Assembly (NCBI GenBank): GCA_021805565.1
Contig: JAJZFA010000061.1
Span: 1 to 64,000, forward strand
DNA: 64,000 nt
Origin: Pseudomonadota bacterium
Lineage (GTDB): Bacteria; Pseudomonadota; Alphaproteobacteria; Acetobacterales; Acetobacteraceae
Reading direction: 5' to 3'
The position numbers and the translations under genes were made by a program. Under the pieces are notes generated by a model, which saw only the letters and a list, made by a program, of their open reading frames with translations, ran no database searches and was not told where the DNA came from. This document shows positions 53,454-63,132 of the stretch, one piece after another (the stretch's first letter is position 1; each line of letters begins with the position of its first letter).

Positions 53454-54683
53454 TTAGCCAATGATGTGTTCGGCGTGCAGGCCTTTTATGCGGTCCGCGT
53501 CCATTCCAAGCCAGCCGGCCAGGACGTCGCCGGTATCCGCGCCGAGTAATGGGGCGGGTTTCACGGGCGGCGTACTGCCAGAGAAACGAACTGGCCACGC
53601 CACCATTTTGAACGGTCCCACGCCAGGATGATCGATCGTTTGCATGATGCCGCGCTGCTCGAACGTTGGGTCGTTGGTCAGTTCGGCGGTGTCCAGCACC
53701 GCACCGGCCGGGATGCCGGCGGCGCCGATAATCTCCATCGCCTCATGCTTGGTGTGCTCGCGGGTCCACGCGGCCACCATTTCGTTCACTTCCCCGGCGC
53801 GTTCGGCCCGCGCGGCGGGGCTGTCGAAGCGCGGATCGCCGATCAGGTCCGGCCGGCCGATCACCGCCAGCAACCGTCGCCAGTGTTCCGGGTTCGCCCG
53901 CGATGTATAGACATACACATAGTCGTTCGGCCCGCCGCCCTTGCTGGGGAACGTGCCCATCGGCGGGTTGCTGCCGGATACGCTGCCGTCGCCGGCTCGC
54001 GGCGCCGCCTTGCCGGTGCGCGACTGGTAAGAAAAGGCGATCCGCATGTAATGCAGCATGGCATCCTGCATCGCGACTTGCAGATGGTCCCCCTGCCCCG
54101 TCGCCTTGCGCCGGTACAGCGCGCCCAGGATGGAAATCGACAGCAGCATGCCCGTGCCGGTATCGCCCAGCGACGGCCCCGGCTTCAGGGGGCGGCCGTT
54201 CAACTCCCCGGTGGTGCTCATTATGCCGCTACAGGCCTGCGCGATCATATCGAACGCGAGGTTCTTTTCGTAGGGACTGCCTTCGCCGAAGCCCTTGATC
54301 TGGCAGTAGATAATCGAGGGATTCAACGCTCTGATCGCATCGGCGCCAAGACCCAGCCGCTCGATGGCGCCGGGCGCGAAATTTTCGACCATCACGTCGG
54401 CCTTGGCGGCAAGGTCTTTGACCAGTTGCAGTCCTTTGGGGTCTTTCAGATTGACCGTTATGGATTTTTTGTTGGCGTTGAAGTTCAGGAAATACGGATC
54501 GTCCACCCCTGGCTTGCCGCCGAGCGAGCGCCCAGGATCGCCACCCCTGGGGTTTTCGACCTTGACGACCTCGGCGCCCAGCCAGGCGAGCGTCTCGGTG
54601 CAGGACGGTCCCGCCTCGAACTGGGTCATGTCCAGAACGCGCACTCCGGCCAGACAATCGCCGCCAAAACCATTGCTTGTCAT
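53454..54683 (-). CDS. CaiB/BaiF (formyl-CoA transferase-like) CoA-transferase
   Basis: LAGVRVLDMTQFEAGPSCTETLAWLGAEVVKVENPRGGDPGRSLGG...IIYCQIKGFGEGSPYEKNLAFDMIAQA. Confidence 0.92.
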   Translation of the reverse strand: MTSNGFGGDCLAGVRVLDMTQFEAGPSCTETLAWLGAEVVKVENPRGGDPGRSLGGKPGVDDPYFLNFNANKKSITVNLKDPKGLQLVKDLAAKADVMVENFAPGAIERLGLGADAIRALNPSIIYCQIKGFGEGSPYEKNLAFDMIAQACSGIMSTTGELNGRPLKPGPSLGDTGTGMLLSISILGALYRRKATGQGDHLQVAMQDAMLHYMRIAFSYQSRTGKAAPRAGDGSVSGSNPPMGTFPSKGGGPNDYVYVYTSRANPEHWRRLLAVIGRPDLIGDPRFDSPAARAERAGEVNEMVAAWTREHTKHEAMEIIGAAGIPAGAVLDTAELTNDPTFEQRGIMQTIDHPGVGPFKMVAWPVRFSGSTPPVKPAPLLGADTGDVLAGWLGMDADRIKGLHAEHIIG

Positions 54684-54813
54684 GGGCGTGCTTCCCCTTC
54701 CCGGTCTCGTTAAGGGAACGCTAGAGCGAAAATTTTCGTAAGGTAAGCCCCACGGCTGGCAACACAGTCCGGGCGGGCGCATATCCGTTCGGCTATCGAT
54801 AGGTGGAAACAGG

Positions 54814-56838
54814 ATGAAGCGGCTTCTGACGGCGATACTGATGGTGGGCGTCGCGGGTGCCGCGCAGGCGCTGGAAAGCGCGCCCGTCGCCAGCAAGCGG
54901 GCCGTCGCGACGCTGGTGACCGAGACCGACGCGATGCAACCCGGAAAGCCGTTCCGTGTCGCGTTGCGGCTGCGCATGGCGGACGGCTGGCACACATACT
55001 GGAAAAATCCGGGCGATGCCGGTGTGCCGCCGGACCTGACGATCGAACACGTCGCGCAATCGCCGATCGACTGGCCCACGCCCCGCCGCGTCGCCGAGGG
55101 TCCGGTGATGACCTATGCCTACACCGGGGAGGTGCTGCTGCCGGTGACGATCACAGCGGACAGCGGCACAATCGTGGCGCATGCGCAATGGCTGGTATGC
55201 AAGGATGTGTGCGTGCCGGAAGACGGCGAGTTTTCGCTGAACCTGCCGGTTGGCACGCCCGGATTATCGGCTCAGGCGGGCCTGTTCGCGGCGCATGACC
55301 GGGCGGTGCCGCGCACCTCGCCCTGGACGGCGACTGTTTCCCCCGAAGGCACGCTGTTCGTCCGGGGGCCTGAACTGACCCGAACCACGGTGACCGACGC
55401 GTGGTTTATTCCGGACCAACCGGGTTGGATTCAGGACGATGCGGCGCAGCCGTTGTCGGTGCGGGACGGGGGCTTCACGCTGTCGCTCAAGCCCGCCAAA
55501 GGATTCGTGGCGGCCGACGGCTTGTCCGGCGTGTTGTCGGTTCGCGATCGGTCCGGCCAGCAAACCGACACCGTGGTGCGCGCCGGTCCCGGTCCCGCAC
55601 CAACGCCGGCGATACCGCCGCTCGGGCAAATCCTGGTCTTCGCATTTCTGGGCGGGCTGATCCTGAACCTGATGCCCTGCGTGTTCCCGATCCTGGCGAT
55701 GAAAGCGGTCGGACTGGTGCGGCACGCGGGCAATGGCCGCCGCCATGCGGTGGCCTATACCGTCGGCGTTCTGGTCGCATTCATGGCTCTGGCCGGGGCG
55801 CTGCTGGCGACACGAGCGGCCGGGACGGCGGCTGGATGGGGGTTTCAGTTTTCCTCGCCGATGTTCGTCGCCGCGATGGCATGGCTGCTGTTCGCCGTGG
55901 GGCTGAACCTGTCCGGCGTGTTTCAAATCGGTTCCGGGCTGGCCGGAACCGGCAACGGGCTGGCGAACAGGCACGGCATGGCCGGCAGCTTTTTCACCGG
56001 CCTGCTGGCGGTGCTGGTGGCGACCCCTTGCACCGCACCGTTCATGGGTGTGGCGGTTGCCGCCGGATTGGCCGCGCCGCCCGCGATCACGTTGTTGGTG
56101 TTCGCGGCAATGGGTCTCGGTTTGGCGGCGCCATACGCCGCGCTGGCCTCGATTCCCGGACTGGCGCACCTGATGCCCCGGCCCGGCCGGTGGATGGAGG
56201 TGCTGAAGCAGGCGCTGGCATTCCCGATGTACGGCGCGACGGCCTGGCTGATATGGGTAATCAGCCAGGAAGCCGGGCCCGCAGGCGTGCTGAGCACAGC
56301 GGCCGGTGCGGTTCTGGTCGGATTTGCCGCGTGGGCGTTCGGCGCTTCGCAATCGGCGTCCGTGCCGGGCCGGCGGTTCGGACAGACAGCAGCCGTAGTT
56401 TCGGTGCTGGCGGCCATGGCGGTGCTGATCGGCATCGCCGGGGCACCGCTCGGGCGGGCGGACGAGGCCGGCTCAGGCGCCGAGGCGTTCACGCCGCAGC
56501 GGCTGGCAGCGTTACGATCGGCGGGCAAACCGGCGTTCGTGAACATGACAGCGGCGTGGTGCGTGACGTGCCTGGTGAACGAACGGGTGGCGATCGGGAC
56601 GGATCAAGTGCGTTCGGCCTTCGCCGCGGACGGCGTGACCTATCTGAAAGGCGACTGGACACGGCAGGACCCAGCCATCACGGCGTTCCTGCGGCAAAAC
56701 GGGCGAGAGGGTGTGCCATTGTACGTGTTCTTCCCGGCGGCCGGCGGCGAACCGATTGTACTGCCGCAGATACTGACGGAAGGCGCGGTGCTGCGCGTGC
56801 TGCGGGCGTCCTCCGCCGCCGCCGCCGCCGCCGGCTAA
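54814..56838 (+). CDS. DsbD-family thiol:disulfide interchange protein
   Basis: WHTYWKNPGDAGVPPDL; LMPCVFPILAMKAVG; NMTAAWCVTCLVNE thioredoxin motif. Confidence 0.93.
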   Translation: MKRLLTAILMVGVAGAAQALESAPVASKRAVATLVTETDAMQPGKPFRVALRLRMADGWHTYWKNPGDAGVPPDLTIEHVAQSPIDWPTPRRVAEGPVMTYAYTGEVLLPVTITADSGTIVAHAQWLVCKDVCVPEDGEFSLNLPVGTPGLSAQAGLFAAHDRAVPRTSPWTATVSPEGTLFVRGPELTRTTVTDAWFIPDQPGWIQDDAAQPLSVRDGGFTLSLKPAKGFVAADGLSGVLSVRDRSGQQTDTVVRAGPGPAPTPAIPPLGQILVFAFLGGLILNLMPCVFPILAMKAVGLVRHAGNGRRHAVAYTVGVLVAFMALAGALLATRAAGTAAGWGFQFSSPMFVAAMAWLLFAVGLNLSGVFQIGSGLAGTGNGLANRHGMAGSFFTGLLAVLVATPCTAPFMGVAVAAGLAAPPAITLLVFAAMGLGLAAPYAALASIPGLAHLMPRPGRWMEVLKQALAFPMYGATAWLIWVISQEAGPAGVLSTAAGAVLVGFAAWAFGASQSASVPGRRFGQTAAVVSVLAAMAVLIGIAGAPLGRADEAGSGAEAFTPQRLAALRSAGKPAFVNMTAAWCVTCLVNERVAIGTDQVRSAFAADGVTYLKGDWTRQDPAITAFLRQNGREGVPLYVFFPAAGGEPIVLPQILTEGAVLRVLRASSAAAAAAG

Positions 56839-56862
56839 TCGCGCCTTACTGATTGGGCGGCG

Positions 56863-57339
56863 TTAAGCCTGAGAAAATTCGCCGGATTTTCCGCCGGCCT
56901 TGTGGGTGACCCGTAGGTCGTCGATCCGCATCGACCGGTCCACCGCCTTGCACATGTCGTACACCGTCAGTGCCGCCACGCTGGCGGCCGTCAGCGCCTC
57001 CATCTCCACCCCGGTCTGTCCGGTGGTGCGCACCGTCGCGGCGATCTCCACCGCGTTTGCCGCCGCGTCGGCCTGTAATTCGACGGTCACGGACGTAATC
57101 GGCAGCGGATGGCACAGCGGAATAAGATCGGCGGTTCGTTTGGCGCCCATGATCCCGGCCAGCCGGGCCACACCCAAAACGTCGCCCTTTTTCGCCGAAC
57201 CTTGCAGGATCATGGCCAGCGTCGCGGGGTCCATGACCACGCGCACCCGAGCCGTCGCGGTGCGGGCCGTTGCCGGCTTGCCGGAAACATCCACCATCGC
57301 CGCATGCCCGGCCGCGTCGAAATGGGTGAACCCGCTCAT
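56863..57339 (-). CDS. moaC: Cyclic pyranopterin monophosphate synthase MoaC
   Basis: [27 protein letters not shown]...[12 protein letters not shown]...[25 protein letters not shown]. Confidence 0.96.
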   Translation of the reverse strand: MSGFTHFDAAGHAAMVDVSGKPATARTATARVRVVMDPATLAMILQGSAKKGDVLGVARLAGIMGAKRTADLIPLCHPLPITSVTVELQADAAANAVEIAATVRTTGQTGVEMEALTAASVAALTVYDMCKAVDRSMRIDDLRVTHKAGGKSGEFSQA

Positions 57340-58163
57340 TCCCGTTGACCATCGCCGAGCAGTTCGCGCACGGCTTGCGTTACGTCGGCGTGGCGCATCA
57401 GGCTTTCGCCCACCAGGTAGCAATTCGGCCCGACCGCTGCCAGCCGTTGCAGATCCGCGGTGTTACGGATGCCGCTTTCCGCGATCAGAAACCGATCCGG
57501 CGGCACCAGCGGCGCGAGGTCTTCGGTGACCGCCAGATCGGTGATCAGCGTCTTCAAATTGCGGTTGTTGATCCCGATCAGCGATGTTTCCAAAAGCAGC
57601 GCGCGATCGAGTTCGTCGCGGTCATGCACCTCCACCAGCACATCCAGATCGAGGCTCATGGCGACCTGTTCCAAGTCCCGCGCCAGGGTATCGGTCAGCG
57701 CGGCCATGATCAGCAGGATGCAATCGGCGCCCATCGCCCGGCTTTCATAGACCTGCCATGGATCGATCATGAAATCCTTGCGCAAAACCGGCAGTGTCAC
57801 GGCGGCGCGCGCGGCCTTCAGATGATCCGGATCGCCCTGGAAATGAGCCCGCTCCGTCAGCACCGACAGACAGGCCGCGCCGCCCGCCGCGTATCCGCGC
57901 GCCAGTGCGGCGGGGTCGAAATCCGGGCGAATCAGGCCGCCCGACGGCGAGGCTTTCTTGATCTCGGCGATCAGGCCATAGCGGCCGGACGCCGTGGCCT
58001 GTTTCAGGGCGTAACCGAAGCCGCGCGCGGGGTCGTGCCGGGCGGCGATTTCGGCGCGCAGGGCGTCGATCCCACGGACGGCCTTGCGGGCCGCCACATC
58101 CGCGCGGACATCGGCGGTGATCCGGGCCAGCACATCCGGCATCGAGGTTTGGTGGTCTGCCAT
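57336..58163 (-). CDS. trpC: Indole-3-glycerol phosphate synthase
   Basis: [41 protein letters not shown]...[12 protein letters not shown]. Confidence 0.97.
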   Translation of the reverse strand: MADHQTSMPDVLARITADVRADVAARKAVRGIDALRAEIAARHDPARGFGYALKQATASGRYGLIAEIKKASPSGGLIRPDFDPAALARGYAAGGAACLSVLTERAHFQGDPDHLKAARAAVTLPVLRKDFMIDPWQVYESRAMGADCILLIMAALTDTLARDLEQVAMSLDLDVLVEVHDRDELDRALLLETSLIGINNRNLKTLITDLAVTEDLAPLVPPDRFLIAESGIRNTADLQRLAAVGPNCYLVGESLMRHADVTQAVRELLGDGQRE

Positions 58164-58172
58164 CGGATATCC

Positions 58173-59195
58173 CTAGGACACGGTTACGGCGCTGACCCGC
58201 CGCAAGGTCTGTAACGCGGCAAATGCGGCACCGGATCCGATGGAACCGGCGGCCAGGACCGCACCTTCTCGTAAGTCGCCGGCGCGCCCGGCCACGATCA
58301 GCGCGGCGGCGGCGTTCAACAGCACGGTATCGCGATAGGCGCCCGGCGCGCCCAGCAGCATTGCTTCCAGAGCGGCGGCATTGAACGCGGCATCGCCGCC
58401 CTTTATGGCTTCCACCGGCGCACGCGCAAACCCCGCGTCTTCCGGTTCGACCGTGAAGCTGGCGATGGTTCCTCCGTGCAGGGCGGCGACGTGATTGGGT
58501 CCGGCCAGCGTCAGTTCGTCCAGACCCATGCCATGCACGATCCAGGCGCTTTCATGCCCCAGCGCGGCCAGCGTTTCCGCCATCGGCCGGGTCCAGTCCG
58601 GGGAAAACACGCCGGTCAACTGGCGGCGCACCCGGGCGGGATTGGCCAGCGGACCCAGCAGATTGAAGATGGTACGGGTGCCAAGCTCAACGCGCGGGCC
58701 GGCGGCATGCCGCATCGACGGATGATGGCGCGGCGCGAACAGAAAGACGCAGCCGGCGGCCGCCAGAATGCCCGGCAGCGAGTCCATCGGCGCATCGACA
58801 TTGACGCCCAGCGCGGTCAGCACATCGGCCCCGCCGGTACGCGACGACAGCGCCCGGTTGCCGTGTTTGGCGACCGGCACGCCGCAGCCCGCCACGACGA
58901 AGGTCACGGCCGAGGATACGTTCAGCGTCCCTGCCCCGTCGCCGCCGGTGCCGCACACATCGATCGCCCCTTCGGGCGCCTCGATCGCCGTCATCCGCGC
59001 CCGCATCGCCCGGACGGCCCCGGTAATTTCGGCCACTGTCTCGCCCCGCAGCCGCATCGCCATCAGCAATGCGCCGATTTGCGCGGGCGTGGCTTCCCCG
59101 GACATGACGATATCGAACACCGCCTCCGCCTGATCGGCCGTCAGGGTCTCGCCGGAGGCAAGCCGGGCGATCGTGGGTTTCAGATTGGCGGACAT
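58173..59195 (-). CDS. trpD: Anthranilate phosphoribosyltransferase
   Basis: [52 protein letters not shown]. Confidence 0.97.
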   Translation of the reverse strand: MSANLKPTIARLASGETLTADQAEAVFDIVMSGEATPAQIGALLMAMRLRGETVAEITGAVRAMRARMTAIEAPEGAIDVCGTGGDGAGTLNVSSAVTFVVAGCGVPVAKHGNRALSSRTGGADVLTALGVNVDAPMDSLPGILAAAGCVFLFAPRHHPSMRHAAGPRVELGTRTIFNLLGPLANPARVRRQLTGVFSPDWTRPMAETLAALGHESAWIVHGMGLDELTLAGPNHVAALHGGTIASFTVEPEDAGFARAPVEAIKGGDAAFNAAALEAMLLGAPGAYRDTVLLNAAAALIVAGRAGDLREGAVLAAGSIGSGAAFAALQTLRRVSAVTVS

Positions 59196-59212
59196 AGGTC
59201 AGGCGGCGGGGG

Positions 59213-59809
59213 TCAGGCGGCGCGGGCGGGCGCGTTGCCGCGGCGCGCCAGGGCCAGGAAATTGGCCAGGATGGTGTGGCCGTGCTCGCTGGCGATGCTT
59301 TCGGGATGAAACTGCACGCCATGGATCGCCAATGTGCGGTGATGCATCGCCATGATCGGGCCGCCGTCGGTCCAGGCGGTGGGAACCAGCGTGTCCGGCA
59401 GCGTGTCGCGCTCCACGATCAGGCTGTGATAGCGGGTTGCCCGGAACGGAGACGGCAGGCCGGCCAGGATACCGGCGCCCGTATGAGTAACCTCGGACAC
59501 CTTGCCGTGCATGGGTTCCGCCGCCCGAATTACCCGGCCGCCGAACGCCTGACCGATGGCCTGGTGTCCGAGGCAGACACCGAGCAGCGGGATAGTGCCG
59601 GCGGCGGCGGCGATGAGGTCGAGGCAGATACCGGCATCCGATGGCGTGCATGGGCCGGGGGACAGCACAATCGCCTCCGGCCGCATCGCCATCGCATCGG
59701 CGACCGACAACTTGTCGTTGCGCCACACCTCGCACTGGGCGCCGACGTCGCCCAGGAAGTGGTAGAGGTTGAAGGTAAAGCTGTCGTAGTTGTCGATGAG
59801 TAGGATCAT
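59213..59809 (-). CDS. trpG: Anthranilate synthase component II (glutamine amidotransferase)
   Basis: [19 protein letters not shown]...[17 protein letters not shown]...GVQFHPESI. Confidence 0.96.
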   Translation of the reverse strand: MILLIDNYDSFTFNLYHFLGDVGAQCEVWRNDKLSVADAMAMRPEAIVLSPGPCTPSDAGICLDLIAAAAGTIPLLGVCLGHQAIGQAFGGRVIRAAEPMHGKVSEVTHTGAGILAGLPSPFRATRYHSLIVERDTLPDTLVPTAWTDGGPIMAMHHRTLAIHGVQFHPESIASEHGHTILANFLALARRGNAPARAA

Positions 59810-59923
59810 GGCCCCGGCACTTCGGTCGCATTGTATCTTTGGTCCGGCCGCGCGCGGCGGTCAATCGCGGAACGCGCTCGGCCGGCGGAATCGCGTCCAG
59901 GCGACAGCGGGCCGGCCATGCAC

Positions 59924-62089
59924 CTATTCAAGCCTGATCCGGCCCTGGCCGTCACGTGCGGGTTCCACCTCGCCGACGATCGCGGCGTTCAGCCCTGCAT
60001 CTTGAAGCGCCTGAAGACACGCCGCGGCGCGCGCAGGGGGAAAACCGAGCAGCAACCCGCCGGAGGTTTGCGGGTCCACCAGCAGGGCGGTGTCCGGCAC
60101 ATCGCCCAACGGCCACCGGTTGGCCGCGGCGAGCGAACTTTCGATCCCGTGCGCGGCCAGGGCGCGGGCGCCGGGCAAGGCCGGAATCGCCGCCAGCCGC
60201 AGCACCGCGCCCATGCCAGACGCGGTCAGCATTTCGTGCAAATGACCGGCGAGCCCAAAGCCGCTGACATCGGTCCCCGCCCGCGGCCGGTGTACCATGC
60301 CGATCCGGGCGGCAATGGCGTTGGTGGAACGCATCGACTCGATGGCCGCGAGCAACCACCGCGCCTGGGCGTTGCCGCGCCCGTGGCCGGCCAGCACGAT
60401 ACCGGTGCCCAGCGGCTTGGTCAGGATCAACTGGTCGTACGGCTGTAGCCCGGCCTTACGCAGAACCTTGCCGGAATCGACAAGGCCGGTGACGGCAAAG
60501 CCCAGCGCCGCTTCGGACGCCTCCGCGCTGTGGCCGCCGGCCAGCGCGCAGCCATCGGCATGCAGGATCGCGGACGCCCCGTGCAGCATGGCGGACAGGT
60601 CGGCGTGCATTTTAGCCGGCGGGGCAAAGGGCACCGCGGCGATCGCCAGCGCGGTCCACGGTTCGGCGCCCATGGCGTACAGGTCCGACAGCGCATGCGC
60701 CGCGGCGATCTGACCGAACACATAAGGATCGTCCAGAAACGCCCGGAAGTGATCGACCGACTGGACCAGTAATTTACCAACGGGCGGCTTCAGAACGGCC
60801 GCATCGTCCAGGTTGGCAAGCAGATCGAAGGTGTCGGACGGCGGGAGACCCGCCAGCACGCTGGACAGGATCCTGGCCTCGACCTTGGCGCCGCAGCCGC
60901 CGCAGCGCATCGCCGTACCGGGACCGCGACTGGGACCAGGACTGGGGCCAGGGCCGGGGCCGGCGGGAATCCGCATTTCGGTGTACATGCGCATCCATCG
61001 CCGGTCGATCCGGTCTTTCAACTGCCAGACCGTCCGGCCTTGCAAGGTAATCCCGTTCCGCCAGCCGACCGCCCGGCCGTTGCCAAGACCCAGGATAGCC
61101 AGGCCCGCGCGCTGCGGTTTCCACCGTTTCAACGGCCGGCCGGTCGCGGCCCGGCGCAGATTGCCGGCCAGCGGAGCGCCGGCTCGCACCGCCCAGACAC
61201 CGGCCTTGGGGCGCGGATCGCCTTCGAGCGCGGCGCAATCCCCTGCGGCAAAAATGCGGCTGTGACTGATGCTGCGCAGATCGTGGGTCACGCGGATGCA
61301 GCCAGCCGGGTCGCAGGCGACACCGGACGCGGCCAGGAAAGCCGGACCGCGCACGCCGGTCGCCCACAGTGCGGCGGCGACTTCGATGAAGCTGCCGTCC
61401 GACAGCGACAGCACCCCGTCATGCAGCGCGGTTGCCGTTACGCCGCTGACCAGTTCCACCCCGGCATCGACCAGCGCCTGGCGCACCGCGCGCCGCGCCG
61501 CGGCGGGTGCCTGGGCCACCGGTTCGGCCGACGCGGATACCAGCACCAGACGTAACTGGCCGGCGAAACGTTGCGCCAGGGCCAGGGCAAGTTCCGCGCC
61601 GGCAGGACCGCCGCCCACGACAGCGATTTTGGCACCCGCCGGCAAGTCTGCCTCCAACCGGTGCAGCCGGTCCAGAAACCGGCCGATCGGCTTGACGCCG
61701 ATACCTGCATTCGTCGGGCCGGCATTCGCGGGCATCAGGGGGATACCGCCGGTATCGATCGACAAAAGATCGAACGGAACGGCGGGCCGGCCGGCGATGG
61801 CAACGGTGCCGGCATCCGGATCGAATCCGGAGGCTTCCGCCACGATCAGGCGGGCGTTGGCCATGGCGACCAGCGGCGCCAGATCGATATGGGCATCGCG
61901 ATGCGTGTAGGCGCCAGCGATCAGGCCGGGCAGCATGCCGGAATATGGTGTCTCGGGTTCGCGCCCGATCAGCGTCAGCCGGACGCCCGGTTCCGGACGC
62001 GCCGCGAACCGGCGTAATACCTCGACATGGGCGTGGCCGGCACCAAGAAGGACGATATCGGTTTCGATGGGTTGGGTGGGCGAATACAT
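59924..62089 (-). CDS. selD: NAD(P)/FAD oxidoreductase - selenide, water dikinase (SelD) fusion
   Basis: N-term IVLLGAGHAHVEVLRRF...GGGPAGAELALALAQRF; C-term CGGCGAKV...LANLDDAAVLKPP...SVDHFRAFLDDPYVFGQIAAAHALSDLYAMGA...VDPQTSGGLL. Confidence 0.95.
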   Translation of the reverse strand: MYSPTQPIETDIVLLGAGHAHVEVLRRFAARPEPGVRLTLIGREPETPYSGMLPGLIAGAYTHRDAHIDLAPLVAMANARLIVAEASGFDPDAGTVAIAGRPAVPFDLLSIDTGGIPLMPANAGPTNAGIGVKPIGRFLDRLHRLEADLPAGAKIAVVGGGPAGAELALALAQRFAGQLRLVLVSASAEPVAQAPAAARRAVRQALVDAGVELVSGVTATALHDGVLSLSDGSFIEVAAALWATGVRGPAFLAASGVACDPAGCIRVTHDLRSISHSRIFAAGDCAALEGDPRPKAGVWAVRAGAPLAGNLRRAATGRPLKRWKPQRAGLAILGLGNGRAVGWRNGITLQGRTVWQLKDRIDRRWMRMYTEMRIPAGPGPGPSPGPSRGPGTAMRCGGCGAKVEARILSSVLAGLPPSDTFDLLANLDDAAVLKPPVGKLLVQSVDHFRAFLDDPYVFGQIAAAHALSDLYAMGAEPWTALAIAAVPFAPPAKMHADLSAMLHGASAILHADGCALAGGHSAEASEAALGFAVTGLVDSGKVLRKAGLQPYDQLILTKPLGTGIVLAGHGRGNAQARWLLAAIESMRSTNAIAARIGMVHRPRAGTDVSGFGLAGHLHEMLTASGMGAVLRLAAIPALPGARALAAHGIESSLAAANRWPLGDVPDTALLVDPQTSGGLLLGFPPARAAACLQALQDAGLNAAIVGEVEPARDGQGRIRLE

Positions 62090-62333
62090 GGCGGGCAGTC
62101 TATCGCGATTGGGGCGAGTCGCGAGAGTTGTGCGAAAGATCGCCGTGATCGCGGGCAGACTTCCGACCGCGCCGGGCGGGACGCCGGCCTCTAATAGCCC
62201 GTGCCGAACCGGTCATCTGGCAAAGCAGGAGGGAAGTGGCGCCGGAAAAGCCATATTTCCGCCTCTACGCACAAATCATGACCATGCCCGACTCGCCCGT
62301 AGAGGAGAAAACCACTGCGTCGGAAACGCCGGT

Positions 62334-62906
62334 CTAACGCGCGTAGGTGCCGGTGTAGGTACCCTGCGCGACGATATGACCGCGCATCGAGAAGGTCGTG
62401 AAGGCGCCTGTCGAACCGGCGGTTACGCCCTGCACGACGGGAATATCGAGCGCGCTGACGGTAAATTTGTACCGATGCGGTTTATCGCCCTGCGGCGGGC
62501 AAGGCCCTTGATATCCGGCCATGCCGTAATCGGTAAGGCCCGCGACCGCGCCGGCCGGGAGTGCCGCTCCGGCTGGCAGATCGGTGACCGATGCAGGAAT
62601 GTTCACTACTGTCCAGTGCCAGAAACCGACGCCGGTCGGGGCATCCGGATCGAATTCGGTGATCGCGAAGCTTTTCGTGCTGGCCGGCGCGCCGGTCCAG
62701 TGCAGGTCGGGCGAGACGTTGCCGCCGCCGCATCCCGCGAACGCGACGCTGGCCGGCTGAGGCGCGTTCGGCGCGAAGGTGGAACTGGTGACGTGCAGTT
62801 TGGGCAGGTTTGCCGGTGTGCCCGGCTGACGCAGAGCCTGCGCGTTCGCGGCGGCAGACGCCACGGCGGCGACGGCGATGGTAATGGGAAGGATGAAACG
62901 ACGCAT
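62334..62906 (-). CDS. YbhB/YbcL (PEBP/Raf kinase inhibitor-like) exported protein
   Basis: [49 protein letters not shown]. Confidence 0.93.
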   Translation of the reverse strand: MRRFILPITIAVAAVASAAANAQALRQPGTPANLPKLHVTSSTFAPNAPQPASVAFAGCGGGNVSPDLHWTGAPASTKSFAITEFDPDAPTGVGFWHWTVVNIPASVTDLPAGAALPAGAVAGLTDYGMAGYQGPCPPQGDKPHRYKFTVSALDIPVVQGVTAGSTGAFTTFSMRGHIVAQGTYTGTYAR

Positions 62907-63000
62907 AAACGGATCCCTTGTCTTTCGGTTGCCGGCCGGCGGTTCGGCGACACGCCGGAACCACTGGGTTCTGTATCATCGACGAAACAAGCCGGTCCGC

Positions 63001-63132
63001 CAAGACCGGTCGCCGCCGTGCCGGCGGCTCAGCCAATACCGATCGCCGCCGTGCCGGCGGCTCAGTCAATACCGGTCGCCGCCGTGCCGGCGGCTCAGTC
63101 AATACCGGTCGCCGCCGTGCCGGCGGCTCAGT
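63001..63132. repeat. Four tandem 33-bp units, each with a GCCGCC-gtgcc-GGCGGC hairpin
   Basis: CAAKACCGRTCGCCGCCGTGCCGGCGGCTCAGY x4 at 63001, 63034, 63067, 63100. Confidence 0.93.

Noticed and set aside
52061-53464. 467-aa plus-strand ORF antisense to the TPP enzyme
   Set aside because: Compositional shadow; no motifs, while the minus strand encodes a clear TPP enzyme.
56811-56836. (GCC)n microsatellite at the 3' end of the DsbD-family gene
   Set aside because: Trinucleotide repeat gives only a poly-Ala tail and cannot cause phase variation by frameshift; noted but not striking.
55401-56852. 483-aa alternative-frame ORF inside the DsbD gene
   Set aside because: Arg/Gly-rich frame-shadow; the 54814-56838 frame has unambiguous DsbD motifs.
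63001-63132. CRISPR-like array
   Set aside because: Units are contiguous with no unique spacers and no cas genes are nearby; it is a simple tandem repeat.
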